A DNA stretch of 64,000 bases from Owenia fusiformis (taxonomy: Eukaryota; Annelida; Polychaeta; Sabellida; Oweniidae): positions 13,457,375 through 13,521,374 of the forward strand of contig CAIIXF020000005.1 in the NCBI GenBank assembly GCA_903813345.2. The letters are read 5' to 3'. The notes beneath the pieces are model-generated. The model was not told the origin of the DNA and ran no database searches. It worked only from the letters and a program-made list of their open reading frames with translations. Positions within the stretch are counted from its first letter, which is position 1, and every line of letters begins with the position of its first letter. This document shows positions 27,895-40,958 of the stretch, piece after piece. The position numbers and the translations under genes were made by a program.

Positions 27895-29391
27895 TTCTGT
27901 AAAATTAATCTTATTTTGTCGATTAAAAGTTCATCAAAAATGTTCATATCATTTTCTTGAATCAGGTTGTATAAAGTATATAACATGCATTGCATTGCAT
28001 ACAATTTATAATTCATTATTATTATTACATGTACTATCATTATTATGACATTAGTGTAATTAGCTAGGAACACAATGTACAGGTACCTAAAATAAACAAT
28101 TTGTACAAAGTCAATTTGTTTTTTCTGTTTTTAAATTATTATATATTTGTGTAAAGTTAATTATAAAATGAAAAGAAGACAAGGCATTAACATGCAAAAT
28201 ATCACCTGCCATATTTTTACAGACACCGAATGCTGAACACAGTCCACAAAAAAGTTGAAGAATAACAATATGGCCACTCCCAAAGAGTAGCAGATTCCCA
28301 TGAATATTGTTAAAGCCCTTTTCAAGGTGCTCTAATTTCTGCTATATTCGCATATTGGTGTTTAGGGCAAATTCAAGAGCATGTGGATTAAAATGCACAT
28401 TGATTCAGTGGTATGTGGATTAAAACCACGTTAAAAGTGAGAAAAATAGCCCACTGTCTCATTTTATCACAGTTTATCAAAGTATCCCATCATTTTAGAT
28501 ACCATATCAAATTATTATCCATGTTATAGACTATATATCCCAAAATGTGTGTTGGTAGCGCAAGATATACAGCATTTACAACTGGAAACTGATGAAAATC
28601 ACTTAATTTCATAATTAATTGAATGTTTCTGAATGGATTATTGTAAAACTCCATTGGCATACATATAGGTGATCTTGTTGACATTCGGATTGTGAGTTAA
28701 CCTTAAATAACTTTTTAAAATTGTTTTAACATTGTTTCAATGGGGATTTAGCCAAGCCTTTTCAGAAAAGTTTAAAATCCTTGGAAATTGAATAAAATAA
28801 CTGTAAATCAAAGTTCCTCTCATAGAAAAGTATGCACAGAATTCAAGTATGTTATAAAATAGAAGAAAAAGTAAATCCTTAGTGATAAAATATGCATATT
28901 TCTTAAAATCACATTAAAATGAGACTTAAGCAAGATTTCAAAGCTATATAGCAAATGGTTAATTGAATATATAAACTAATCCAATTTCTGAAATACTTTT
29001 AATTTGTGGTGAGATGGAAAAACCAGGGAATAGAAGTGTATCAAAAAAAAGAAGATGTTTTATAACACCATAAAATGAAATTATTCATTTTTCCACAAAA
29101 GAGCCAAATCGGTTCACTTGTATATCCAAGAATGGACAAAAACTGGCAAATAATACTAGCTAAAAGGTGGCAGGATTTATCTGAAAGGTCCATATACATA
29201 CTCGTAAAATAGATCAATCTTCCATCTCTTTATGACTAGGATGTTTCCCTCCTTTCCCACATGAACAAGTCAAAGTTACTTTTTATAATGCCTAATTTTA
29301 TTGCACATTTATCTCAAAATGAATGTACATTATTTCACACAGTCAATACACTTCATATACTATTCTGGGTAGTATGAGAATCTTAAATACT

Positions 29392-29613
29392 TACTGTAAA
29401 CAGGATTTAATTGGCATGTTTTAATTTGGCGATCACATTTTATTGTACATATTTGGCATCAACAGTATTTCTTTTTCCTATGGCATATCTTTAACAACGG
29501 ATTTCAAAAAGTGTTCGCCAAATGTGGAAATTGACAAATGATAATTTGGTGATAATTTCTCAATGTTAAACTTCCAAACGAACACTTATGCCAAATAAAT
29601 CATGCTTACAGTA
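29392..29613. mobile_element. TA-flanked CTGTA-type MITE, copy 1
   Basis: TACTGTAAACAGGATTTAATT at the left is matched by the inverted TACTGTAAGCATGATTTATT at the right. The interior contains TTTAATTTGGC. Relatives lie at 55266 and 56965. Confidence 0.6.
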
Positions 29614-29787
29614 CTATATAATTTGAAATAATGAGGAACTCCCAAAGAAAACATTCTAACATTATACTTTATCTATGGACAGTACTAATATGATTCTAGC
29701 AATTAAAGAAACTTTGGCAAAAATGTTGATCATTATAAACATGAAAAGTGATCGGAAATCTTCTAGATTAAGTACAATACTATAAGT

Positions 29788-30094
29788 CATTGAATGATTT
29801 GAAGTGCGATACAGGATATATTCTGCTCAAAAAATTCTATATTGGAACAAGACGAAGTCGAGTGCTAATACAGAATATTGAGACAGAATATATCCTGTAT
29901 TGCACTTCAAATGATTCAATAACATTTTTATCGCGTGATCCTCTGTATTGCTACTGAGATTGTTCCCTCCGTACCAATATTTTCTGTATTGCGACGGAGA
30001 TGATCAATGGGGACAGTCTCAGTAGCAATACAGATTGGTACAGCACAAGAACGGACCAATCAGAGGGCTTCATTTTACAGATCATACGATAAAA
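29788..30094 (+). mobile_element. Double-hairpin repeat element, copy A
   Basis: The 307-bp element holds two consecutive stem-loops. Stem 1 pairs 29788-29825 with 29884-29921 (35 of 38 positions). Stem 2 pairs about 29942-29966 with 30010-30034 (CTGTATTGCTACTGAGA against its complement). The right end is GATCATACGATAAA. A second copy of the same length lies inverted at 49359-49665. It contains no ORF and appears to be non-autonomous. Confidence 0.8.
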
Positions 30095-31051
30095 CATTAA
30101 TATAAGCAAAACTGCAACACATTTGAGGATAATTTATGATATTTGCATAATACAAGTATAATGGATTTATAGATTTACAGAGACTCATAATATTTGGATA
30201 AACTTCATCCATCATTTACATTTTGAACTTTAGCAATTGACGATGCTACAATAATTTCACCACTTGGTTGCAATTTCAAAAGTGTAACACCTTGTTACAG
30301 ATACCAAATGTCAAACACCAGTCACAAATGATCTCACAACAAAAACTAAATATTAATAGAACAATTAAATTGGAGGTATATAATGGAGTCTGTATACAGA
30401 TTTTAAGTACTCAAAAATGCTGCTAGTCCAATATTCAAGTTCACTCGATATCATATGATATCACTAAAACATATTCATTGCATACTTCAACCTAAAATAC
30501 ACGTTTTTGCAAAGCTACATGTATTGGACTCATTTGGCAAACATTATTGTTGTAAGATTCATATAAATACCCGTACCAAAGCTTTTTCTTGAAGTTTGGC
30601 AAAATAAGACTAAATATATTACCTGGGATATATTACATACAGTATGGCTTAATAAATGCATTTTTCAACATAAGCTTCTATCCAACAAAACATAAATGCA
30701 TAGATTAGATAATGCACTCACTTTTTAAAGGAAACCTCATTTCTTGATAAAGCCTAAAATTATTTGATCAAAGAGAGTGAATTGGTCAGCCGTCATTGTA
30801 TGATGATTAAGTTACGCATTCAATTACGCAAATTCAGAAAAAGTTGATAAATAATTACAACTGTAGGGAAATTTCATCTCCGCATCATTTTAATAAAATA
30901 CCTTGATTTTGAACTTGTGTTCATAGTCATTTCATGTATACATCCCAAAAAATATTACTCAGTTGTTTTTATAATCATGTTTCTCAACATGTGGATATAA
31001 TTATTCAGGTTGGAAAACATTTTTAGTACAATGTATTTAGTATATCAGCCA

Positions 31052-31290
31052 GGCCACAGGAAAAGGGGTCTTATCACAGATTTTTTCAATATTTTGATTT
31101 TTTGATTATCTTAAAAAGCACAAAGAGACCTTGCCAATGAGCCATGGCTTGTGTCTTAACAATTTTTCCCGGCATATATAGACCAGAAAATCGGATTTGA
31201 ATTTAGCACATTTTCCTCTTAATCTTGGGCATATTTTTGGCTCTGTAGCACAATTTTAATTTTTGTGATAAGACCGGTTTTCCTATGGCC
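31052..31290. mobile_element. Small TIR element downstream of PNPLA8
   Basis: GGCCACAGGAAAAGGGGTCT followed by TATCACA is matched inverted by TGTGATAAGACCGGTTTTCC followed by TATGGCC. The element is 239 bp with about 27-bp imperfect TIRs and no ORF. Confidence 0.65.
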
Positions 31291-32228
31291 AGGTTCATAT
31301 AATGGTTGATTACTCATTTTACTCAGGCTACCTTAATATTCATTTACATTCATATTATATATGTATGTATGAATATGAACTCACACAACCCAAATATTTG
31401 GCAAGTAAGGTTTTATCTATGCTGATTATTTTAGTTCTCTTACATGTTTCACTTCCAATTTCAAGACAGTATTTTTAGCTTGTGATAAGCTATACACTCC
31501 CAGGTGTCTCTTATGTTAACAAACTTTTAATAAAAAAAAAACAAAACAACTTAAAGATGAAAATCTTAACAAATTATAGTACTAAATACTAAAATTACCG
31601 GTTTAATGTTCATACTGCACTAAATACACACACTGTATGCGTGTGTCAATGTTTTATCATTAGCTCATATCATCTTGCATCAAGCCATCATGTTATTCTC
31701 TCTCTCAATTATGCTAATAAGGGAAAATAAAGATGGGGAGAGGAAGCAGCAGGGACTTGATACAAGACTGCAATGTAATGGGGAACACGATGGGATATTT
31801 AGGTATAAAATTTAGCCAAATCAGTGCTTTAAAAATGTTCCATAGATAGCTCTCACTTCAAAGATCTTTACATTTTACCACACAAAAACAGTAGTTTATT
31901 CTATGAAAATGAATGAAACAATATATGGATTTAGCTGTGGTATTCCCTTTAAATTGCAATAGTGTAGTTAGATTTTAAATGAAATATAACCTAAATAAAG
32001 TTAGCCCAAGAGTCAAAATATTTTTGTACCAGTGTCATGTCACAATCAAATTGTGTTTCCACAATAACTTTGGGACCAGTTGCTCTATGATGCAATTCAG
32101 CAATACATATTAAATCCTTTGATGCGAGAGCTATATATTGGCAATGTGGTTTTCAAATCATGCAGTCATTTTGGGCAAAATATGGCCTAAATAACCCATC
32201 GTGAAAGTGACTAAATCGACTAAAAAAT

Positions 32229-35200
32229 TCACAGATATGTGTCCTTCTTTTCACGTAAATAATCTTTCACTTTTTGGTGGAACATTTTCGGTTGCAGCAA
32301 TTGCTGAGCCGCACGCTTGATTTTATGATCATTTCTTTCGAGGTACGTTCTGGCATCTCTCTGAATAAGATCAAGTTTTTCGGGCCGATTTTCATCCAGG
32401 AGAAAGTCATCAGCCATGAAAGGGTTAAATCTGAAGTAAGTTTGTGCTGGGAGTAAATCCTGCAGAGTTGTGTGGACAGCTGGAAGTTAAAGTGGTAATA
32501 TTACAAAGAAATGGAGGCAAAACAGAAACAGAGGCTTAAGTGGTTATGTTACAAATAGAAGTTAAAGTGGTAATATTACAAAAACTTAATTCACATGAAT
32601 TTAATTCTACAGACATCACCAATAACATTTCAATATAAAGTCAAATTGCTAAGAAAATTTAGTTGTTCCCAATCTTTCTTTCCCTGAACATACCTTCAGT
32701 ATCGGTGGCACTCTGAATAAACTTATCAGTCAGGTGTCTCAGACTTAAAGACTCTCCCAGTTTCTCTACCTGTGGCTCCCACCTTCCAGTTCCCAGTGAG
32801 ACAACACACTGGATGTCTGTGTTGGGCCACAATAGCTGAGCCTCATGGAGCGCTATTGCAGTTGGATTATTTGAGAAAAGACCTCCATCCTGTGTAAAAA
32901 CAATGATTATTATTAGACGTGAATAATCCAGGTTTAATCTATGATTTACGGACACTACAGAAAGCATTTAGAAATCTACATACAGTAAAACCCGTCCTAT
33001 GGATAATGGAACATATCTCCTGCTGGAAATGCCACTCTACAGGTAACAGCTTTTAAATATTTTTTCTTTTGCCTTACATGTTACACAGTCAAATTAACAC
33101 CTGTCTACAGGGAACAGTTTTGGCCAGTACAGAGTGTGTTCCCTGTACACAGTTTTACTGTTTAAACTTGATGCTTACCCTGTGTATATACTGGCCCAGT
33201 TTACACTCCTCATAGTAGCCGGGAGCAGCTGAGGATGCCCGGATGGACTGCCATACCTTGTGTTGACAACTACCAACATAATGGGAGAGGGCACTAGAGG
33301 GTAAGTTGTAGTTACGGAAAATGTGGTTTTTGATGATAGGTGTATTGTAAAGGGAGGACACTGTCGCCATTTTCGGAACATCAATATCCTTGGCAGTGTC
33401 AATGAGCAGTTTTTCTCCCATGTGATGTCTGAAATCAAAATTTAAAATTAAATTCATGAGTTCGATGAAGATTGATTTTATATTAATCCTTGAAATATTC
33501 CTGGGAGCAGTGAATATGTTGCTAGTTTTTCATTGGTTGTCTAATTTGATGAGCATGGTAGTGTTCGCGTTGACGCCGTTTTTTCGCCATTTTTACGGAA
33601 ATGTCAGAAGGTTGGACGTAAAAATCAAAATCAACTTATGTCCCTAGGACGCAAAAATTATAAACTGCTTCAAGATAACTTTTACTGCAGCACAGTAGCG
33701 GTGAAACATGATTTTCATCAAGATTTTCAAGATCACTACCTTGATATACGAGCAATGATCCAGGTATGTTTATATCGACAAATCTGATTGGCTATCATGA
33801 CTACAGAAGATTAACAGAGTTTCCAGTATGAGACATGGATTTTGATTGGTTCCGATATATTCCGGAAAATGCCGCAATCGAAATGGAAGATCAAAACATA
33901 CAATATTGCAGAAATCCCCTGTGGTTCCCCACAAATTGAAACGATTGTTTTTCACGATTATCTTTATTATTTCAACTAGAAACCATTATATATTGATCTA
34001 ATGTTATACATCAAGATAATTGTTTAATGATAGATCGAGGTTTTTCATCTAAAAGTCTTCAGAATAAGGAGAAATGTTAAAAAAAAGAAGCAAAAGTTCA
34101 CGACCTTGACATGACCTTCAAGATCGCAAGTTTGTAAAATGTGAAAACAGAATTCTTAATTTGAACATTTCCTTTATTCATTTCGGACTATGGTATAACA
34201 TTACTTAAGAATTGTATGAAAAGGACCCAGTGATAGGTATTTATCGGGAGGATGCATCAAATTACAATATATGTCATTTTTATCCCATTTTAGTGTAAGC
34301 ACTCTATTATCGCCCACTTTATTTTCACAATATTTTCTTGAACTCTGTGAAGAAATAAGAGCGGGACGCAAAAAATTAGATGGGGACTCAAATTTTTCAA
34401 ATGGGTTGCATCCCTGGGACTCAGAAATTTTAATGGCTATAGCGCGAACACTGGCATGGTCAGTGGATATCACCTGATTTTTCATGACATGTGACCCAGT
34501 TTTACCAATCATACAATCGCAAGCTTAACAGGGCATATTAGGGAGGTTAAGATTAGCGTAAAAACATATGTGTACCTATCCCTATCCGTATGTTTGTTAC
34601 GGATACGTATAGGTAATGCGTATTGCAAAATGAGTTTAAGATTAACGTAAAAGGCTACGAAACCGTATGCTACAATTTATGATAAAATAGACATCCTAAT
34701 TATAGAATGAAAACCATGCGATGGCTTATATGGCATATACCAGTACATGTCACCTCCAAGAACTGTTATATACTTCGGAGAGACCTTGGTGTAGCTACTG
34801 TAGTTGGGAGAGGTTGTTGCTTGCGGGTCCGCCAATGGGGCAGTGACTTAGGGCGAAATGTTAAATTTCTAGCGTGATCCAGCAATGAGAGTGACCAAAT
34901 AGTAAAGTTAAACAATTAAAACCACGAGAAAATGGCTGATTTCATACATTTACAATAAACAAAACTAATGAAGAATGTGTAAATTCAACAATTTCATGCA
35001 TCATCACATGGCATCGTTTATCGCATCAATGAATGTGTTCGACCACTTAATTTCTATGTAGATCGAATGAGAAATGTTTGTTGTTACTATTTTAAAGTTT
35101 AATGGATAATATTTGATCTAGAAATGACATAATTTGTTGGATAAAAACATACGTTTTCGAATTACCTATCTTCGGCCATTTATAGGTAATTACGTATCGT

Positions 35201-37597
35201 AAACCCTGTAACTTAGGTAAAATACCGCTTAGTGTAATAACAAACTACGTATAGGTATAGGTAGATGGGTTATTTACGCTAATCTTAAACTCCCTAATAT
35301 CTATAAGACTTACTTAGCTTGTATTCGTGAATACAACTTTCGGCTGTTTGCTATCGGATTAACCTACTAATTCATAACAAACTCATTTAAATAAGAATAG
35401 AACAGTGGCAGGTTCTATTGATTGTTAAATGAATTTCCCATGAAATAGAAGGTTAATCCGGTAGCCGCCAGCAGAAAGTTACATTCGCGAATACAAGCTA
35501 TGTTAATAACAAAACTGCACTTACTTCAAAATGTTGACCCATTGGTCAGTATCATAGTACGCCTGTTTCTGTACAAGACTACTAATGCCTTGATGTTTGC
35601 TACGTTTGAACATCTCGTACGCGTACATTTTGTACACCCTATCACACTCCTCGAGGGGAATGCGGTACACCCCTACCATCATAGCGATTAGCGACCCAGT
35701 GCTAACTCCACAGATATAATCGAAAAGTTCATGCATCTCACGATTGCACATTTTTTGTATACGCTTCATCACCTCAATTGCGATTAGTCCCCTGAAACAT
35801 CAAAAGTTAATTGTAACATAATTTGGCTTGAATATGAGTGAACAGCTGTACATGTATATTAAAATAATATCATACCTCAATGTACAATTAAACAATATTT
35901 AAAAAGCATTATGAAACTCATGAAGTTTTAACTTTAGTTTCTCGAAAATGTTCAAAATGAGATTTTATGGAAACTCAATTTCATTCAATTCAATTATGAA
36001 AAACATTGGCAAGGCACTAAATGGTACAACCTTAAAGGCCCCATACAAAGTTTAAATCACTGGCTTATATTATGCCTAATCCAAAGATATCAAAATGTGA
36101 AATGCGAAACACATGAAGAAAAATAGCTAACCTGGTACCCCCTCCATCAATAGTCAGCACTCTGATGCCCCGCCCTTTCACAGGGTCAGTGTAACCCACA
36201 AGAGCAAGAGTTTGTCGAATCTCCTCCCGTAAGGCTTTGTCTGGACTGTGTTTGTAAGGCAAAAGTATGTTTAGAATATCCTCCTATAAATGAAAATAGA
36301 GATAGGTTTCAATCATATAAATCATACATATTGCTTTGTTTCCCATTAAGTACATTAATACAGGACATCAGCAATCGCTGATCACTCCAGGCTTAATTAA
36401 AGTAACTAGGCACTGCACCCCTTGAGGTTTTGAAACAGGCATGCACCCACCTTACAATCAATTTGCACCCATTTAAAATGAGAAAAATCAAGATAATATG
36501 CATATTAATGAATTTTGGTCAATGTCGTGAAAGTGAGATTTTGTACCTATGTGTACAGTGTACACCATACATCATGTGACCAATTAGATACATTATTATC
36601 AAACAAACAATCAATCAACAATGATTTCTCCAATCCAAAGAAAGGTCAACCAGGTAGATTGCAAATTTTTTAATCATACCTTCATTGTGACATGCCTAAC
36701 ATCAGGATATTGCACTAAATGTTCGTTGAGTTTCTCTAATCGTTGCAACCGTGACATATTAGATTGCGCTCTGGCGACACCTACCACCAACTCCCGATAC
36801 TGTTTAGCCAGAGCTGATTTTGACGCACATTCTCTTTTTTCAATATTTTTCCCTTCAACATTTTCTTGAGGTTTTTTATCACTGCTTATAAGTTCTCGAA
36901 AATTTTGTATCATTCTTTCAGAGGAACTCAGCTTCTGGGTTTCCATTTTCGCTTTTTTAGGTGGACTGTTGTTCATATTGAATACATTATTGTTTTTATT
37001 TTTATTATTAACTTCTTGGACAGAGTCGTAAAAGACTTTCACCGATTCCTGAGTTTCTTTCATTGCAGTTTCAATGTCATGTGTTTCACGTTTTATCTCC
37101 ATATAACGATGTGTTTTGGATTCTATTTCCTTAACTTTCATTTCCAGTTGATTTTTCTTTTTCCTTTTCCATTCAATGATTTGCTTTTCTTCATCTCTTT
37201 GACGATCCGCATCACTGTCAAGTATTTTCATATCAGGTAGTTTTATCTTTACGGATCCAACCTTCAATTTTTTATAATTGGGAAGATATTTTTGGGGAAT
37301 GTCAATGTTTAGTGCAGCTAAGCGTCTCAAAGCTGCCCCCAATCCCACAGTTTCCTTAAGCTGCGCAACATCCTTGAACTGGCCTTTAACAATATCGTAT
37401 ATATTTGCAGCTCGGAAATTTCTCAGTGTATTTTTGCTTGAGATTGCAATATTTTCTTCGTTAGAGTTATGATCTTTATGGGTGGTATTGAGCTCACGAT
37501 CTCCACTGATGAATCTGGCTGGGGGTCGTGTCAAACTTTGAAGAGCACTGTTCCCAGGACTTAAGTAGCGGAAACAAGTCCTTGATCTTGACGTCAT
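32229..37597 (-). CDS. PNPLA8: Calcium-independent phospholipase A2-gamma-like patatin phospholipase (PNPLA8)
   Basis: Coding exons on the minus strand are 37597-36680, 36283-36132, 35791-35525, 33428-33179, 32889-32694 and 32479-32229. All have GT-AG junctions and compatible phases, giving 677 residues (human PNPLA8 is about 780). The family hydrolyses membrane phospholipids in mitochondria and peroxisomes. The patatin domain shows the oxyanion-hole motif DGGGTRG (from Asp352, split by an intron), the nucleophile elbow GVSTG (Ser387) and the DGG catalytic aspartate (Asp530). Family stretches such as RASSAAPGY, SLGTGR, SATDTE and TYFRFNP are also present. The first coding exon (306 residues) is weakly conserved and lysine-rich. 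It begins with an Arg/Ser/Thr-rich segment lacking acidic residues up to about residue 32, compatible with a mitochondrial presequence. The ATG lies three bases inside an exon preceded by a good acceptor, so a non-coding first exon exists upstream. The C-terminus ends in DTYL and lacks the SKL of the human protein. Confidence 0.95.
32983..33160. mobile_element. MITE of the CAGTAAAACCTG family, copy 3 (PNPLA8 intron)
   Basis: It begins CAGTAAAACCCGTCC and ends CAGTTTTACTG in inverted orientation, 178 bp. It lies in the intron between the fourth and fifth PNPLA8 coding exons. Confidence 0.7.
34535..35300. mobile_element. TIR element in the PNPLA8 intron (766 bp)
   Basis: ATATTAGGGAGGTTAAGATT at the left is matched inverted by AATCTTAAACTCCCTAATAT at the right, with AGCGTAAA inside both. 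The interior repeats ACGTATAGGTA-like motifs on both strands. There is no ORF above 60 codons. Confidence 0.7.
35317..35498. mobile_element. MITE with GCTTGTATTCG ends and TA duplication
   Basis: GCTTGTATTCGTGAATACAA at the left and the complementary CATTCGCGAATACAAGC at the right extend into about 50-bp imperfect arms (to GGATTAACCT). TA flanks both sides (35315-35316 and 35499-35500). It lies 14 bp from the preceding TIR element. Confidence 0.72.
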
Positions 37598-37600
37598 ATT

Positions 37601-40600
37601 CTGCAAAAATAAATTAAAATTTTGACTATAGATTATTTTCGATTTCAACTTCATAAAAGTGGGATATTGGTGTAATGATCTGAAGTATTTTGAAGACTTT
37701 TAAATTATAGTGTTAAAGGTTTGCAGTGAAATAATTCTAAGCTCTACTATAGAGAATGCTTCAAGTTAAAAAAACTTCACAAATGGTAAGTGATACATGA
37801 TTCTGGTTGCAAAACCTCAGTGTACAACTTACATGTCATGTTGCAGTTAAAGTTGACACCCCAGGATTGCAACAGGCATGATGCATGCAGGATGACATGC
37901 AAGGTACAGGTTACATGCCTTACACTTCTGTGTAGATGTATGGTAGTGTACATGTACATGTATGTTACACTTGTGATATACATAGTTTGCTTTAAGTTAG
38001 TGATATACATTTCATGTCCATAATATACTTGAAGTGTAGGTGTATGTTTATCAATGCCCAACCTGAAGAGCACATATATAAAAGCGGTCAAGGAATTTGA
38101 TAAGTACATGCAGGTGCACATGTACTTTACAAAGTACATCTGTGTGACATTGTCTTACATTTTGCTGCTACAAGATATCAATCAAATCAATCTAAATATT
38201 ACATTGCGCATATATGAGCACAAACCAGATAGTCTACTTCAAATCTCCAAGAGATATCAACAACAATGAATCATCAGAGTACATATGTACTTGTAAACAG
38301 ATCATGAGATATGGCCTTGAATACCTATGTCCTTAGTGTCCTCACCGGGTCTTAGAAACTCAATTTTACCGATGGAATAATGCTTCAATTGAAGATCCTG
38401 ACAAAAGTATAGAACTAAAGGCGAAAAGACGCCCGAGATGTTGCGCACTGAAACAACATATATGTAGGAGAAAGTCTAAACAAATGGTGTCTGTCTGAGA
38501 GACTGTTGAAATCAGCAAACATTGACTTTTTCAAATGAATTAACAAATGAGTGTATCTTACCAAATCTTGATGAATCTGGTCTTCTTTACTAGCACATGA
38601 GTTTCTTCAACGTCAGTTTTTCTGTTGGGACTAGAATAAATGATAAATGCAGAGGTATACGTGGAGATAAATGAGTAACCGACACAACACTCGTCCGACC
38701 AAAATATTATGATTTTGACATGGCGTGATATTTACATCAGATGTGAGGATCGTTTTGATTGGTTTAAATAAATTGACCCATATCATTCACTACCTTTTAA
38801 ATGAAACACAGCGTCCAATATTGCCATAAACTGATTGTAGTGTGCAAAAATATACAATTTTACTACCCAACTCATATATTGATAAACTGGTCGTTAAAAC
38901 AGTTCCTGTGATAGAAGACTGTGTAAATTCCAAATTGACACACCCATACTTTGAACCAATCCGAATCGACCTTTTAAATTGTTTCGGGAGACTCGTCTGA
39001 GATTTCGAAAAAAATAATCTGAGATATTTTCTCTGTTTTACTGGCACCATCTAACAATATCAGGACACCAGACGAGTCAGAGAGGTGATTTAGAGCACAA
39101 TTTACATAGGTATGAAAATATAATGTGCAGTGACTAGAGTATTGTAGAAAGTTTTGCAGTTGAAAAGAAATGAAATGAAAATCACATTTTGGTGGGTGAT
39201 AATGGACCCTTGTTTTAGAATTTACAATTAGATATACAGTGACATGATCTAAAAATCCTGTTGAAAATTCCAAACGTGTATTTGTAATTCTTGTTATCTC
39301 AATAACTTATTCATCACCTGTCTTCTCAAATTCAAATTACCATTGTACTAGTTGTACAATGTATGGCGAGACTCGATCTCCCCAGGCACTCGATCATCGT
39401 TTCACTAATGTAATGTCTAATCTAATAGTAGTTTTGTACTCATCGGTTCAGCATTAAGCACTGAGTGTTTTGTCTCATTTCATTGTAGCCATCTTCTCAA
39501 CTTTTTAGTCAGATTCCCAGCCCTGTCAATCCTCACGCATTACATGTAGGCGTGATTGTCACGCATTTGCTAGGAAAATAGAAATCACACATCAATTTAC
39601 TGTGTATACGCAAATCACGCATTATGTTGATATTTTCAAAAATAGTTTTGTATGAAATGCTACTACTGTAAAAATCCAAACGCCGAAAAAAAGCGAACAC
39701 ATTCCGTTCGTTCTTTGCACGTGATTGCCGTTAATGTCACGCATTTGGTCCGAAATACATGTATATATCATGCGTGTGTTTTGAAAATATTTACACCTAA
39801 CCCAGTAGCAGTAGTCCAGTAGCATCACACTAGGAATTGCAAAAGCTGTCATTCAAAACTGCTTTTGAAAATAAAGAATGTTTTTCCCTGGCTTGTCATC
39901 TCGCTATCCTCAGTGCACATTTCATTGTCAGTAATTTCCGAGGCTTTGTATAAAAAACCTCCTACCTCGCACCCATCAACCCACGTATGTGGGACATGAA
40001 CAGTTCAATTTTAAAGATTATCATATCTTAGTTTATGCTAATTATAGATGAATTAATCCCATATGCCTTTATCTATGAATCTGTCAACTGTCTAGTCATA
40101 AAATAAAGCTGGAATTAAGGATACGAGTGACAAAATATTGCTTCTGGGACGAGATCAAACAACTTTGACATATTCTTTACCCTACCTATTTTGCAATTTA
40201 ACAATCATCACAAGTATACATACCATATTTAAGCATATATCAGACAAATTCATGAGAATATTTTTTGATTGATAAAATCGTCGATTAAAAAATCGGAAGT
40301 GTGTTCTTTGACGTCTGTGTGTGAATATTTCAATTATCCAGATTTTGACATGGATTCGATTTTAAATGCCTCTAAATGATCTTGTAATGCTTACTATGAT
40401 TTCTATTAGTAATGTTTTGACTTCCCCGCTTCATAAAAATATCATTTTCACTGTTTCCTTGAATGGGTGCATTAATTCATCATAAACTAAGATTTAATAA
40501 TCTTAAAATTGAACCCGTCAAAGACTGTATCATGTCCCATGTATGTGGGTAGGTGGGTATGAGGTTTTTTATACTAAGCCAATTTCTGATGACTCAAATC

Positions 40601-40940
40601 AAAAAGACAGCCCAATAAAAAAATGCTATCAACAAAGTTATTCAAGAAATAATGCTTATTTTATCCAATGTCAGAAAATCTATGTTGATCACAATTTGTT
40701 ATGCTTTTGTTTTGTAAATCTTGAAGTATGGCCTGCATACTGTCTTACAGTACAACAATATTGAGATTAGATATACATATGTGTGTGTTATGACCTTGGC
40801 ACACAACATAATGGTTATTGAGACATGTATCTTATTTTCAGAGGGATTGAGGATTCCATCAGACTAGTATGTGTTTGAATACTCAGGTTTGATATATATG
40901 TTCTCAAATGTCAAATCTAAAAGCCATTGACTCATTTCAG
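37601..40940. other. Divergent upstream region of PNPLA8 and SHQ1
   Basis: Both genes have a splice acceptor immediately before the exon that carries the start codon, so their non-coding first exons and promoters should lie in this 3.3-kb interval. No TATA box or CpG island could be singled out. A 627-bp TIR element (39948-40574) and an inverted GCGTGACA-type repeat (about 39523-39750) occupy part of it. Confidence 0.6.
39948..40574. mobile_element. TIR element between PNPLA8 and SHQ1 (627 bp)
   Basis: GTATAAAAAACCTCCTACC at the left is matched inverted by the right end GAGGTTTTTTATAC. The match continues through ACCCACGTATGTGGGACATG and TTCAATTTTAAAGATTAT, so arms are about 90 bp. There is no ORF above 75 codons. 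It occupies part of the interval that must hold the SHQ1 promoter or first exon. Confidence 0.7.
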
Positions 40941-40958
40941 GTAGACCTTATCTCTAAA

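Larger units (their letters stand above)
23913..32228. other. Intergenic region between the GPI-anchored gene and PNPLA8
   Basis: It contains the presumed 3'UTRs of two convergent genes, a 14-bp-arm hairpin (CATCCCTCTATCTC at 24108, complement at 24166), the 54-bp tandem array and several TIR elements. No coding sequence was recognised. Several AATAAA motifs exist on both strands, and I cannot choose the real polyadenylation sites. Confidence 0.6.

Noticed and set aside
33545-34460. Possible 0.9-kb foldback (AGTGTTCGCG near both ends, opposite strands)
   Set aside because: Only short islands match by eye and I could not follow continuous arms, so it is not listed as an element.
36866-37240. 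124-codon open frame on the plus strand
   Set aside because: It is the antisense shadow of the lysine-rich first coding exon of PNPLA8, hence Phe/Ile-rich.
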